Positions 7,519 through 15,130 of a stretch of DNA of 32,301 nucleotides are shown here, one piece after another. Where the stretch lies: the NCBI GenBank assembly GCA_016927855.1, contig JAFGLV010000086.1, forward strand, positions 1 to 32,301, in the 5' to 3' direction. This DNA comes from Sedimentisphaerales bacterium. Lineage in GTDB: Bacteria > Planctomycetota > Phycisphaerae > Sedimentisphaerales > Anaerobacaceae. How positions within the stretch are numbered: the first letter of the stretch is position 1; the number at the start of each line of letters is the position of its first letter. The translations under genes were made by a program, and so were the position numbers. A model generated the notes under the pieces. The model saw only the letters and a program-made list of their open reading frames with translations, had not been told where the DNA came from and did not search any database.

Positions 7519-9423
7519 CTATTCGCATTTGAAGACGCGGTATGAATGGGGCTCGATCTGCAGCGCGAAGGTGGTCCGGGGGCTGCCTCCCATCGCGCCG
7601 AAGCCGCCGCGACGTCCGCCGAACCGTCCGCCGCCGCCACCCGGAGAAATCACCTCGTCGGATTGGAGGTCGCGGATGCCGCTGATCTGTCTGCCGACTA
7701 CGACGGTGACGTCGACCGGCTCATCCAGGAACGACTCGACGATGAATGTGTCGTTGTCGTAAACGAAGAGGCTGGTCAAGCCGGGACCGTCCAGGCGCAC
7801 GGGCAATCCGCTCACCAACGTGTCCTTGATGCGTGACAGGACCGACACCGGCAGGTGGTACAGGTCGGCGAAGTTCTCGGGGATTGTCAGTACGTAGAGT
7901 GTCCCTTTGGCGTAGCCGGCGGAAATCAGCATGGGCCAGCCATTCGTCCCGTCCATCGCCGAGATCTCTTCCCAGGCGTCATTCGTCAGATATACGATTT
8001 GCGGGATCGTCATTTCTTCCTGGATTTGCGCCCGGCCTCCAAACCCGGCCCTGAATTCCTTGACGGTCGCCTTGCGGTCGGTGTAGCGCAGCTCCGCGAT
8101 GTCCTCGATCCCTTTACCTTGCAGGGCGCGCAGCAGGCCTGACGTGATGCACACGCTCTTGCCCGCGAGCAACTGTCTCTTGATCTTCCCGACGATTTGC
8201 GGATCGAACTTGGTCTGCTCGGTCAGCAGGACCATGCTCTCTTCGGTCGGGAATTCCGGGACGATGTCCATCGGGATGCCGCACATGCCCAGGTAGGTCT
8301 GGAGGAAATCCTCGCCGGTCGAGTGATAGGGTTTGTAGCTCTTGACGCCGACCGGCTTACCCAGTTGACCGAGGAACTGGTCCACCTTTTCGAACGTGTA
8401 GCCGGCCGCACGCGCGATCATCGTCGGCTGGACGGTCGCGCCGTCAGCCAACTGAATGGGTTTCATCATTTCCTGATAGTTGAAGCTGGTCTGCTGGTCT
8501 TGCCAGGGCGTGTTGTCGGGACCGCGCAGGCCGCGCTGGACCTGCCTCAGGTCGAATAGCGTGATCTCCGGCGCCTTGGCGAACAGCGTCAGCCAGAGCT
8601 GCTCGGCGTAGCGGTCGGTGTACATCATGCCGCCGGTGTCGACCCAGCCGCCACCGTTGCAGCCAGGCTTGAGATTCTCGAAGTAGCGGAAGATCAGGTA
8701 GCCGAGGTATTGCTGCAAATGCTGGTTGCTCGATGGGTCACGCGTTTCGGTGCCGGTGTAAAGGCGGTCGAAGATCTTCGGTTCCGTTTCCAGGTTGAAA
8801 CCCAGACCCTGGAAGTGCTCGTACCAGTTGGGGTACTTGATGACCAGCTTGACGTTCGGGTTGACCGCTCGCGCCGGCCCGGCGATCACGTTGCGCGCGG
8901 CCTCCGTCAGCAGGGCGGTTCGGTACTCGGTCCAGCTCTTGTTGCCTTTGGCTTCGATGCACAACTCGCACTTGCAGTTGGTGAAGTAGAAGTCGTCCAG
9001 AATGACCTCGTCGAAGTTGCGGGCCGTGAACTCGACGATCTCCCTGACGGTCCGGCGGTGCTCGGGATTGGTGTAACAGAACGTCTCGAAGCGGTTGCGC
9101 TCGCTGACGGTCAGGGTAATGCCGCCGGCGGTGCGAACGCCGCGGTCGGCGAAGAACTGCTTGGCTTTGGCGAGCGTCTCGGCGTCGACGAGATTGCCCT
9201 GGTCGCGGTACGTTTCGAGATACACCTTGTCCACGTGTACCTGGCGCGCGATCTCGTCCCACCGGGACTCGATCCAACTCGGATCGCCCATCTGCCTGGT
9301 CTCATAAGCGCGGCAGTAGATGGAGACCTGGAAATTGTCATACCCCCAGGCCGGACTGACGAGGAGCGACGGCAGTGAGAGAATAGGGGCAATCCACAGG
9401 ACTGAGGCGGCGTGTCTTTGCAT
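7519..9423 (-). CDS. Secreted protein of unknown family, probable TIM-barrel hydrolase with GH42-like architecture
   Basis: This is a 634-residue exported protein. AAGGAG nine bases upstream supports ATG 9423, and a signal peptide ends near AWG. I do not recognise a named family. Residues about 25-330 look like a TIM barrel: they include the strand-end motif EVILDDFYF, followed at once by the Cys cluster TNCKCELC (C-x-C-x-x-C), and VKLVIKYPNWYEH. Residues about 350-500 read like an alpha/beta amidotransferase-fold or beta-galactosidase trimerisation domain (KPVGVKSYKPYHSTGED, then SVCITSGLL). A beta-rich C-terminal part is interrupted by a Gly/Arg-rich loop. The overall order resembles GH42-type enzymes, in which acidic residues at strand ends are catalytic. 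It is divergent from the GH31 gene, so both may share a regulatory region. A glycoside hydrolase function is inferred and not shown. Confidence 0.72.
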   Translation of the reverse strand: MQRHAASVLWIAPILSLPSLLVSPAWGYDNFQVSIYCRAYETRQMGDPSWIESRWDEIARQVHVDKVYLETYRDQGNLVDAETLAKAKQFFADRGVRTAGGITLTVSERNRFETFCYTNPEHRRTVREIVEFTARNFDEVILDDFYFTNCKCELCIEAKGNKSWTEYRTALLTEAARNVIAGPARAVNPNVKLVIKYPNWYEHFQGLGFNLETEPKIFDRLYTGTETRDPSSNQHLQQYLGYLIFRYFENLKPGCNGGGWVDTGGMMYTDRYAEQLWLTLFAKAPEITLFDLRQVQRGLRGPDNTPWQDQQTSFNYQEMMKPIQLADGATVQPTMIARAAGYTFEKVDQFLGQLGKPVGVKSYKPYHSTGEDFLQTYLGMCGIPMDIVPEFPTEESMVLLTEQTKFDPQIVGKIKRQLLAGKSVCITSGLLRALQGKGIEDIAELRYTDRKATVKEFRAGFGGRAQIQEEMTIPQIVYLTNDAWEEISAMDGTNGWPMLISAGYAKGTLYVLTIPENFADLYHLPVSVLSRIKDTLVSGLPVRLDGPGLTSLFVYDNDTFIVESFLDEPVDVTVVVGRQISGIRDLQSDEVISPGGGGGRFGGRRGGFGAMGGSPRTTFALQIEPHSYRVFKCE

Positions 9424-9511
9424 GGTCGCGTTCTCCTTCTCGGACGGTCAGACTTGCCATGGTTGCCCAGCATCATACCGGATTCTTCAGGGCCCGCAAC
9501 CGCATTCTGAC

Positions 9512-9563
9512 CGTACGGCGAGCGTCCCCGCTCGCCATGTCGTGCGAGGACGCACGACCTACG
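9512..9563. repeat. Tandem-hairpin palindromic repeat (REP-like) between divergent genes
   Basis: Two perfect 8-bp stems with four-base loops lie next to each other: GGCGAGCG-TCCC-CGCTCGCC at 9517-9536 and GTCGTGCG-AGGA-CGCACGAC at 9539-9558. CGTA at 9512 and TACG at 9560 form an outer inverted pair. It sits between two genes that are transcribed away from each other, so it is not a simple terminator. The form is that of a dispersed REP/MITE-like element. Confidence 0.7.
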
Positions 9564-9589
9564 TGGGCCGGACGCGGAACCGACGAAAA

Positions 9590-9621
9590 GGGTTGAAAAC
9601 CCGCGCGGGAAGCGGTACTTA
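9590..9621 (+). promoter_or_regulatory. Possible promoter and small palindrome upstream of the GH31 operon
   Basis: TTGAAA at 9593-9598 would be an acceptable -35 box and is followed after 17 bp by TACTTA (9616-9621), a poor -10 match. The -35 overlaps a short palindrome, GGGTT-GAA-AACCC (9590-9602), that could be an operator. The evidence is spacing and symmetry only. Confidence 0.25.
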
Positions 9622-9666
9622 TCTGGTGTTCGCATCGACATCGTGACCGACTCAAAGGAGACGAGT

Positions 9667-12531
9667 ATGACGACCAAGCAATGGCTTGCCCTATCTGTCC
9701 CGGCGGTTGTGGTGCTGACAGGCTGTACCAACAGCACTTTCAAACAGAACGCCAATATCACGAGAGTATCCAACGGCGTTGTCATCCGGTTGGCGCAGGA
9801 AGCAACGGGCGACCCACGTCAGGTGAAGGTCGAGGTCTGCGGCGACCGCATGATGCGCGTGGTCGCGACGCCTGGCGAGGACTTTTCCTCCCGGCCAAGT
9901 CTGATCGTGCCCAAGCGCGACTGGGAGCCGACGCCGTTTTCGGTGCGACAGAAGGGCGAGACCGTTCAGGTCAGCACAGACAGACTCACAGCCAAGGTCT
10001 CAGCGAAAACCGGCGAAATTGCCTTTTACGAAGCCGCCGGCCGGTTGATCCTGCAGGAGCGAGAGGGCGGCGGCAAGACGCTCGCGCCTGCCGACGTCAT
10101 GGGAGAGCAGACGTATCACGTCCGCCAGGTGTTCGAGTCGCCTGACGATGAGGCGTTCTACGGGCTGGGCCAGCATCAGAACGGCATCATGAACTACAAA
10201 GGCCACGATGTGGACCTTTGGCAGCACAATATCGTCGCATCGGTGCCGGTTGTGATTTCGAGCCGCAACTATGGCATTCTCTGGGACAACAACTCGCGTA
10301 CGAAGTTTGGCGACGTCCGTGATTACCAGCCGCTCTCGACGCTGACGCTGTATGACAAGGATGGCAACGAAGGAGGTTGGACCGCCGAGTATTTCCGCAA
10401 CCAGGACTTTCAGAACCTGCTGACGTCACGCCGTGAATCCGTCATTGCGCACGAGAACCTCAGCGAGACTGGCGGGTATCCCGACGGCTTCAATACCAGT
10501 CGCGGCAGCGTTCGTTGGAGCGGCGAGCTTGCCTCGAATGAGTCAGGCGTACACAAATTCCGGTTCTACAGCTCGCACTTCGCCAAGGTCTGGCTCAACG
10601 GCAAGCTGGTCGTCGATTCCTGGCGGCAGAACTGGTGTCCCTGGACGCATATCCTGCGCCTCTCAATGGAGGCGGGTCAGCGCTATCCGATCAAGATCGA
10701 GTGGATTCCCAACGGAGGCTACATCGGCCTGCGCTGCCTGACTCCGGAAGGGGAGGAAGCCAAGGGCACCATGTCCCTCTGGTCTGAGGTGGGCGATCAG
10801 ATCGATTATTACTTCATCGCCGGCGACAACGCCGATGAGATTATCAGCGGATACCGCACGATCACCGGCCCGGCGCCGATGATGCCGAAGTGGGCGATGG
10901 GTTTCTGGCAGTGCCGTGAGCGCTACCAGAGCCAGGAGCAACTGCTGGATGTGGTCAAGGAATTCCGCGAGCGCCAGATCCCGCTGGACAACATCGTGCA
11001 GGACTGGTTCTACTGGCCTGAGGACAAGTGGGGCGATCACGATTTCGACTCGACGCGCTACCCCGACCCGGCCGGTATGGTCAAGGAACTGCACGATGAG
11101 TTGAACACGCGCATCATGATCTCCGTCTGGCCCAAGTTCTACGTGGGAACCGAGAACTACGAGGCGTTCAAGAAAGAGGGCTGGTTGTACCGGCGGAACG
11201 TCGAGAAGCAGGAGCGTGACTGGGTCGGGCGGGGGTACGTCTCAACGTTCTACGATCCCTACAGCAAAGGGGCACGCGAGCTGTTCTGGAAACAGATCGA
11301 CGAGAAGCTGTTCAGCAAGGGATTCGACGCCTGGTGGTTAGATGCGACAGAACCTGACATCCATTCGAACCTGTCAATGGATGAATGGCGTCGGCGCATC
11401 GGCCCGACCGCCTACGGCTCTTCGTCACGTTATCTGAACACGTATTCGCTGATGAATGCCAAGGGAATTTACGAAGGCCAGCGTTGGACGAACCCCGATC
11501 AGCGCGTGTTTATCCTGACCCGCTCGGCGTATGCCGGACAGCAGCGCTACGCCGCGGCCACCTGGAGCGGCGACATCGCGACGCGCTGGTACGACCTGAA
11601 GACCCAGATTCCCGCCGGCCTGAACTTCTGCCTGTCGGGCATTCCGTATTGGACGACCGACATCGGAGGCTTCGCGGTCGAGCCTCGCTTCGAACGCAAC
11701 GTCGCGCCCGACGACCTGGAGGAATGGCGCGAGCTGAACACGCGCTGGTTCCAGTTTGCGACCTTCTGTCCGCTGTTCCGCTCGCATGGCCAGTTCCCAC
11801 CGCGTGAGATGTTCAACATCGCTCCGGACGACCACCCGGCCTACCAGACGATGCTCGCGTACGACAAGCTGCGTTACCGGCTCATGCCCTACATCTACTC
11901 GCTCGTCGGCATGGTCACGCACGATGACTACACGATCATGAGGGCGCTCGTGATGGATTTCGGCGCCGATGACAACGTGTTGAGCATCGACGATCAGTTC
12001 ATGTTCGGTCCGGCTTTGCTCGTCAATCCAGTGACGCAGTACCAGGCCAGATCGCGACAGGTGTACCTGCCCACCGGCGCAGGCTGGTACGGGTTGAAGT
12101 CGGGCAAGTACTTCTCCGGCGGCCAGACTGTTACCGCAGATGCGCCTCTCGCGGACATCCCGCTCTTCGTGCGGGCGGGCTCGATCGTCCCGTTCGGTCC
12201 GGCCCTTCAATACAACGCCGAGAAGCCGGCTGATCCGATCCGGTTGATGGTCTACACCGGTGCTGACGGTGAGTTTTCGCTGTACGAAGATGAGGGCGTC
12301 AACTACAACTATGAACAGGGCGCTTTCAGCGTCATTCCGCTCGGCTATGATGAAGGCACGAAGTCGCTGACCATCGGCGCCCGGGCAGGAGAGTTTTCCG
12401 GGATGCTGCAGACGCGAACGTTTGAGATCGTCTGGGTGACGCCGGACAGCACGGTCGGCCTGAGTCTGGATGGTACGCCGTCCGAGGTCGTTCACTATGA
12501 CGGCAGCGAGGTCGTGGTCAAGCGCTTGTAG
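9667..12531 (+). CDS. GH31 alpha-xylosidase lipoprotein with inserted PA14 domain
   Basis: This is a 954-residue lipoprotein. AAAGGAG precedes ATG 9667, which is preferred over the upstream GTG at 9643. The signal peptide ends in the lipobox LTGC. The N-terminal GH31 beta domain is interrupted around residues 235-365 by a PA14-like carbohydrate-binding module (GWTAEYFRNQDF, then AKVWLNGKLVVD). The barrel follows, with nucleophile D559 in WWLDATEPD and acid/base D636 in TWSGDIATRW. C-terminal beta domains end the protein. A PA14 insert together with the WLDATEPD signature is typical of xyloglucan-active alpha-xylosidases such as those of Cellvibrio and Bacteroides, which release alpha-xylose from xylogluco-oligosaccharides. 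It would be anchored in a membrane facing the periplasm or surface. It is the first gene of the operon with GH94 and GH9. Confidence 0.93.
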   Translation: MTTKQWLALSVPAVVVLTGCTNSTFKQNANITRVSNGVVIRLAQEATGDPRQVKVEVCGDRMMRVVATPGEDFSSRPSLIVPKRDWEPTPFSVRQKGETVQVSTDRLTAKVSAKTGEIAFYEAAGRLILQEREGGGKTLAPADVMGEQTYHVRQVFESPDDEAFYGLGQHQNGIMNYKGHDVDLWQHNIVASVPVVISSRNYGILWDNNSRTKFGDVRDYQPLSTLTLYDKDGNEGGWTAEYFRNQDFQNLLTSRRESVIAHENLSETGGYPDGFNTSRGSVRWSGELASNESGVHKFRFYSSHFAKVWLNGKLVVDSWRQNWCPWTHILRLSMEAGQRYPIKIEWIPNGGYIGLRCLTPEGEEAKGTMSLWSEVGDQIDYYFIAGDNADEIISGYRTITGPAPMMPKWAMGFWQCRERYQSQEQLLDVVKEFRERQIPLDNIVQDWFYWPEDKWGDHDFDSTRYPDPAGMVKELHDELNTRIMISVWPKFYVGTENYEAFKKEGWLYRRNVEKQERDWVGRGYVSTFYDPYSKGARELFWKQIDEKLFSKGFDAWWLDATEPDIHSNLSMDEWRRRIGPTAYGSSSRYLNTYSLMNAKGIYEGQRWTNPDQRVFILTRSAYAGQQRYAAATWSGDIATRWYDLKTQIPAGLNFCLSGIPYWTTDIGGFAVEPRFERNVAPDDLEEWRELNTRWFQFATFCPLFRSHGQFPPREMFNIAPDDHPAYQTMLAYDKLRYRLMPYIYSLVGMVTHDDYTIMRALVMDFGADDNVLSIDDQFMFGPALLVNPVTQYQARSRQVYLPTGAGWYGLKSGKYFSGGQTVTADAPLADIPLFVRAGSIVPFGPALQYNAEKPADPIRLMVYTGADGEFSLYEDEGVNYNYEQGAFSVIPLGYDEGTKSLTIGARAGEFSGMLQTRTFEIVWVTPDSTVGLSLDGTPSEVVHYDGSEVVVKRL

Positions 12532-12547
12532 CGTGCCCGTAAGGGCA

Positions 12548-12558
12548 TATAGACTATA
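12548..12558. promoter_or_regulatory. Perfect 11-bp palindrome between GH31 and GH94 genes
   Basis: TATAG-A-CTATA is perfectly symmetric and lies 41 bp before the GH94 start, just after a small TGCCC-GTAA-GGGCA hairpin (12534-12547). TATAGA could also be a -10 box with TTGTAG (12526-12531) as a weak -35 at 16 bp spacing. It is therefore an operator or internal-promoter candidate. Confidence 0.25.
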
Positions 12559-12598
12559 GCGTCTTACGACGCCACTACGAACAAGGGAGAACCGCCTG

Positions 12599-15115
12599 AT
12601 GCGCTACGGACATTTCGACGACAGCCGCCGGGAATATGTCATCACGGAGCCGCGCACGCCGTATCCCTGGATCAACTACCTGGGCACGGAGGAGTTCTTC
12701 TCGCTGGTCTCAAACACCGCCGGCGGCTATAGCTTCTGCCGCGATGCGAAGCTGCGCCGCCTGACGCGGTATCGGTACAACAATGTTCCTATCGACGACG
12801 GCGGCAAGTGCTTCTACATCTGCGACGGCGCTGACGTCTGGTCGCCGGGCTGGAAGCCGGTCAAGGCGCCTCTGGATCGTTACGAGTGCCGCCATGGGTT
12901 GGGCTACACCGTCATCACGGGCCAGAAGAACGACTTGAAAGCCGCGGTGCTTTACTTTGTCCCTCTGGGCGATCACTGTGAAATCCAGAAAGTCGCACTG
13001 TCCAACGCGAGCAGTCGGCCCAGGCGGGTCAAGCTGTTTTCCTTCGTCGAATTCTGTCTGTGGAATGCGCTGGACGACATGACCAATTTCCAGCGGAATT
13101 TCTCCACCGGCGAGGTCGAGGTCAAAGGCAGCGTGATCTACCACAAGACCGAATACAAGGAGCGGCGTGACCACTTCGCGTTCTACTCTGTCAATCGGCC
13201 GATCCAGGGCTTCGACACGGACCGCGAGGCGTTCCTCGGCCTGTACAACGGGTTCGACCGGGCCGACGCGGTCGTCGAAGGCAAGAGTCGCAACACGATT
13301 GCGCATGGCTGGTCGCCGATCGGTTCGCACCTGTTGGAGATCGATCTGGCTCCGGGACAGGAAGAGACGCTCGTCTTTATACTCGGGTACGTCGAGAACC
13401 CTGAAGAGGACAAGTGGGAGAGTCCCGGCGTCATCAACAAGACGAGAGCCGAACAGCTTATCGGCAGGTACCAGATGCCTGAGGCGGTCGATGAGGCGTT
13501 CGAGAGACTCCGGGCCTATTGGGACGATCTCCTCTCGGTCTACCAGGTCAGCAGCGGCGACGAGAAGCTCGACCGCATGGTGAACGTCTGGAATCAGTAT
13601 CAGTGCATGGTCACGTTCAACATGTCGCGCAGCGCGTCCTATTTCGAGTCGGGCATCGGGCGGGGGATGGGCTTTCGCGATTCCAACCAGGACCTCATCG
13701 GCTTCGTCCACCAGATCCCTGACAAAGCCAGGGAGCGGATCCTGGATATCGCCGCGACGCAGTTCGAAGACGGCGGCGCCTATCACCAGTATCAACCGCT
13801 GACGAAACGAGGCAACAACGAAATCGGCGGCAACTTCAACGATGATCCCCTCTGGCTGATTCTCTCGACCGCCAGTTACATCAAGGAGACAGGCGATTGG
13901 TCGATTCTCGATGAGCCCGTCCCGTTCGACAACCAGAATCCGTCTCTCGTTGCTCGTCGCTCGTCGCTCGATCCTCCCGGTGCCTCTGACTCTCCGAGCG
14001 ACGAGCGACGAGAGACGAGCAATGAGAACCCGTCCCTATTCGAGCATCTCAAGCGGTCGTTCTATCACGTTGTCAACAACCTGGGGCCGCATGGCTTGCC
14101 ACTGATCGGCCGGGCGGACTGGAACGACTGTCTCAATCTCAACTGCTTCTCGCAGGACCCGGACGAGTCGTTCCAGACCACGGAGAACAAGCAGGGCGGC
14201 GTGGCGGAGTCGGTGATGATTGCCGGGATGTTCGTGCTCTACGGAGGCGAGTTCGCCGAATTGTGTCGAAGGCTGGGTAAGCCGGACGAGGCGGACGCGG
14301 CTGCGGCGAACGTTGAGAGAATGAGGCAGAGCATCGATGCGCACGGCTGGGACGGCCAGTGGTTCCTCCGCGCGTATGACTACTTCGGCAACAAGGTCGG
14401 CAGTGACGAGAACGAGGAAGGCAAGATCTTCATCGAGTCGCAGGGGTTCTGCGTCATGGCCGGGATCGGGCTCGAAAACGGCCGGGCCCGCACGGCGCTG
14501 GATTCGGTGAAGGAGCGCCTCGACTGCGAACATGGTATCGTGTTGAACAACCCGGCCTTCACGACCTATCACCTCAACTTGGGCGAGATCTCCACGTACC
14601 CGGCGGGCTACAAGGAGAATGCCGGCGTCTTTTGTCACAACAATCCGTGGATCATGATCGGGGAGACGCTGTTGGGCAATGGTGATCGCGCGTTCGAGTA
14701 CTACCGCAAGATCGCGCCGTCCTATCTCGAAGAGATCAGCGACCTGCACCGCACCGAGCCTTATGTCTACGCGCAGATGATTGCTGGCAAGGACGCCTTC
14801 CGGCCGGGCGAAGCCAAGAACTCGTGGCTGACCGGGACGGCCGCCTGGAACTACTACGCTATCACCCAATACATCCTCGGCGTGCGTCCCGATTACAACG
14901 GCCTGCGAATCGATCCGTGCATCCCGAGCGCCTGGGACGGCTTCACCGTGCGGCGCAAGTTTCGAAATGCCTGTTACCAGATAGCCGTGCGAAACCCCCG
15001 GCACGTCTGCAAAGGCATCGAAAAAATCACTGTCGATGGAAAGCCCCTGGAGGGCAACGTCGTGCCCGTATTCGCCGACGGCAAGACGCACGAGGTCGCC
15101 GTCGTCATGGGCTGA
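12599..15115 (+). CDS. GH94 cellobiose phosphorylase
   Basis: This is an 838-residue cytosolic enzyme with no signal peptide. It would convert cellobiose plus phosphate to alpha-glucose 1-phosphate and glucose. It matches cellobiose phosphorylases along its whole length: MRYGHFDD and [10 protein letters not shown] at the N terminus, [23 protein letters not shown] (probable general acid D510), [16 protein letters not shown] and [19 protein letters not shown] sets ATG 12599. Residues about 446-475 are extra relative to the family: a palindromic DNA element has been inserted in frame in a surface loop before the LFEHL helix (separate entry). All family motifs around it are intact, so the enzyme may still be active. 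It follows GH31 by 67 bp and precedes GH9 by 15 bp, consistent with one transcript. Confidence 0.93.
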   Translation: MRYGHFDDSRREYVITEPRTPYPWINYLGTEEFFSLVSNTAGGYSFCRDAKLRRLTRYRYNNVPIDDGGKCFYICDGADVWSPGWKPVKAPLDRYECRHGLGYTVITGQKNDLKAAVLYFVPLGDHCEIQKVALSNASSRPRRVKLFSFVEFCLWNALDDMTNFQRNFSTGEVEVKGSVIYHKTEYKERRDHFAFYSVNRPIQGFDTDREAFLGLYNGFDRADAVVEGKSRNTIAHGWSPIGSHLLEIDLAPGQEETLVFILGYVENPEEDKWESPGVINKTRAEQLIGRYQMPEAVDEAFERLRAYWDDLLSVYQVSSGDEKLDRMVNVWNQYQCMVTFNMSRSASYFESGIGRGMGFRDSNQDLIGFVHQIPDKARERILDIAATQFEDGGAYHQYQPLTKRGNNEIGGNFNDDPLWLILSTASYIKETGDWSILDEPVPFDNQNPSLVARRSSLDPPGASDSPSDERRETSNENPSLFEHLKRSFYHVVNNLGPHGLPLIGRADWNDCLNLNCFSQDPDESFQTTENKQGGVAESVMIAGMFVLYGGEFAELCRRLGKPDEADAAAANVERMRQSIDAHGWDGQWFLRAYDYFGNKVGSDENEEGKIFIESQGFCVMAGIGLENGRARTALDSVKERLDCEHGIVLNNPAFTTYHLNLGEISTYPAGYKENAGVFCHNNPWIMIGETLLGNGDRAFEYYRKIAPSYLEEISDLHRTEPYVYAQMIAGKDAFRPGEAKNSWLTGTAAWNYYAITQYILGVRPDYNGLRIDPCIPSAWDGFTVRRKFRNACYQIAVRNPRHVCKGIEKITVDGKPLEGNVVPVFADGKTHEVAVVMG
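13935..14037. mobile_element. Palindromic element inserted in frame within the GH94 gene, with flanking direct repeats
   Basis: A perfect 18-bp inverted repeat is present: CTCGTCGCTCGTCGCTCG at 13953-13970 and its exact complement at 13995-14012, with a 24-bp centre. The arms extend outward imperfectly, with a 7-bp asymmetry at 14013-14019. Direct repeats flank it: AGAATCCGTCTCT (13935-13947) and AGAACCCGTCCCT (14025-14037), 11 of 13 identical. The repeats encode NPSL on both sides. The unit from one repeat to the next is 90 bp (30 codons) and has no stop, so the reading frame is kept. The encoded stretch is Arg/Ser/Asp-rich and looks disordered. I infer insertion of a MITE/REP-like palindrome with target-site duplication. 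Confidence 0.75.
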
Positions 15116-15130
15116 ATTTGGAGGAAAGCG

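Noticed and set aside
13935..14037. CRISPR-like or simple tandem repeat reading of the CGAGCGACGAGCGACGAG motif
   Set aside because: There are only two inverted arms and no spacer-repeat series; the flanking direct repeats and kept reading frame fit an inserted palindrome better.
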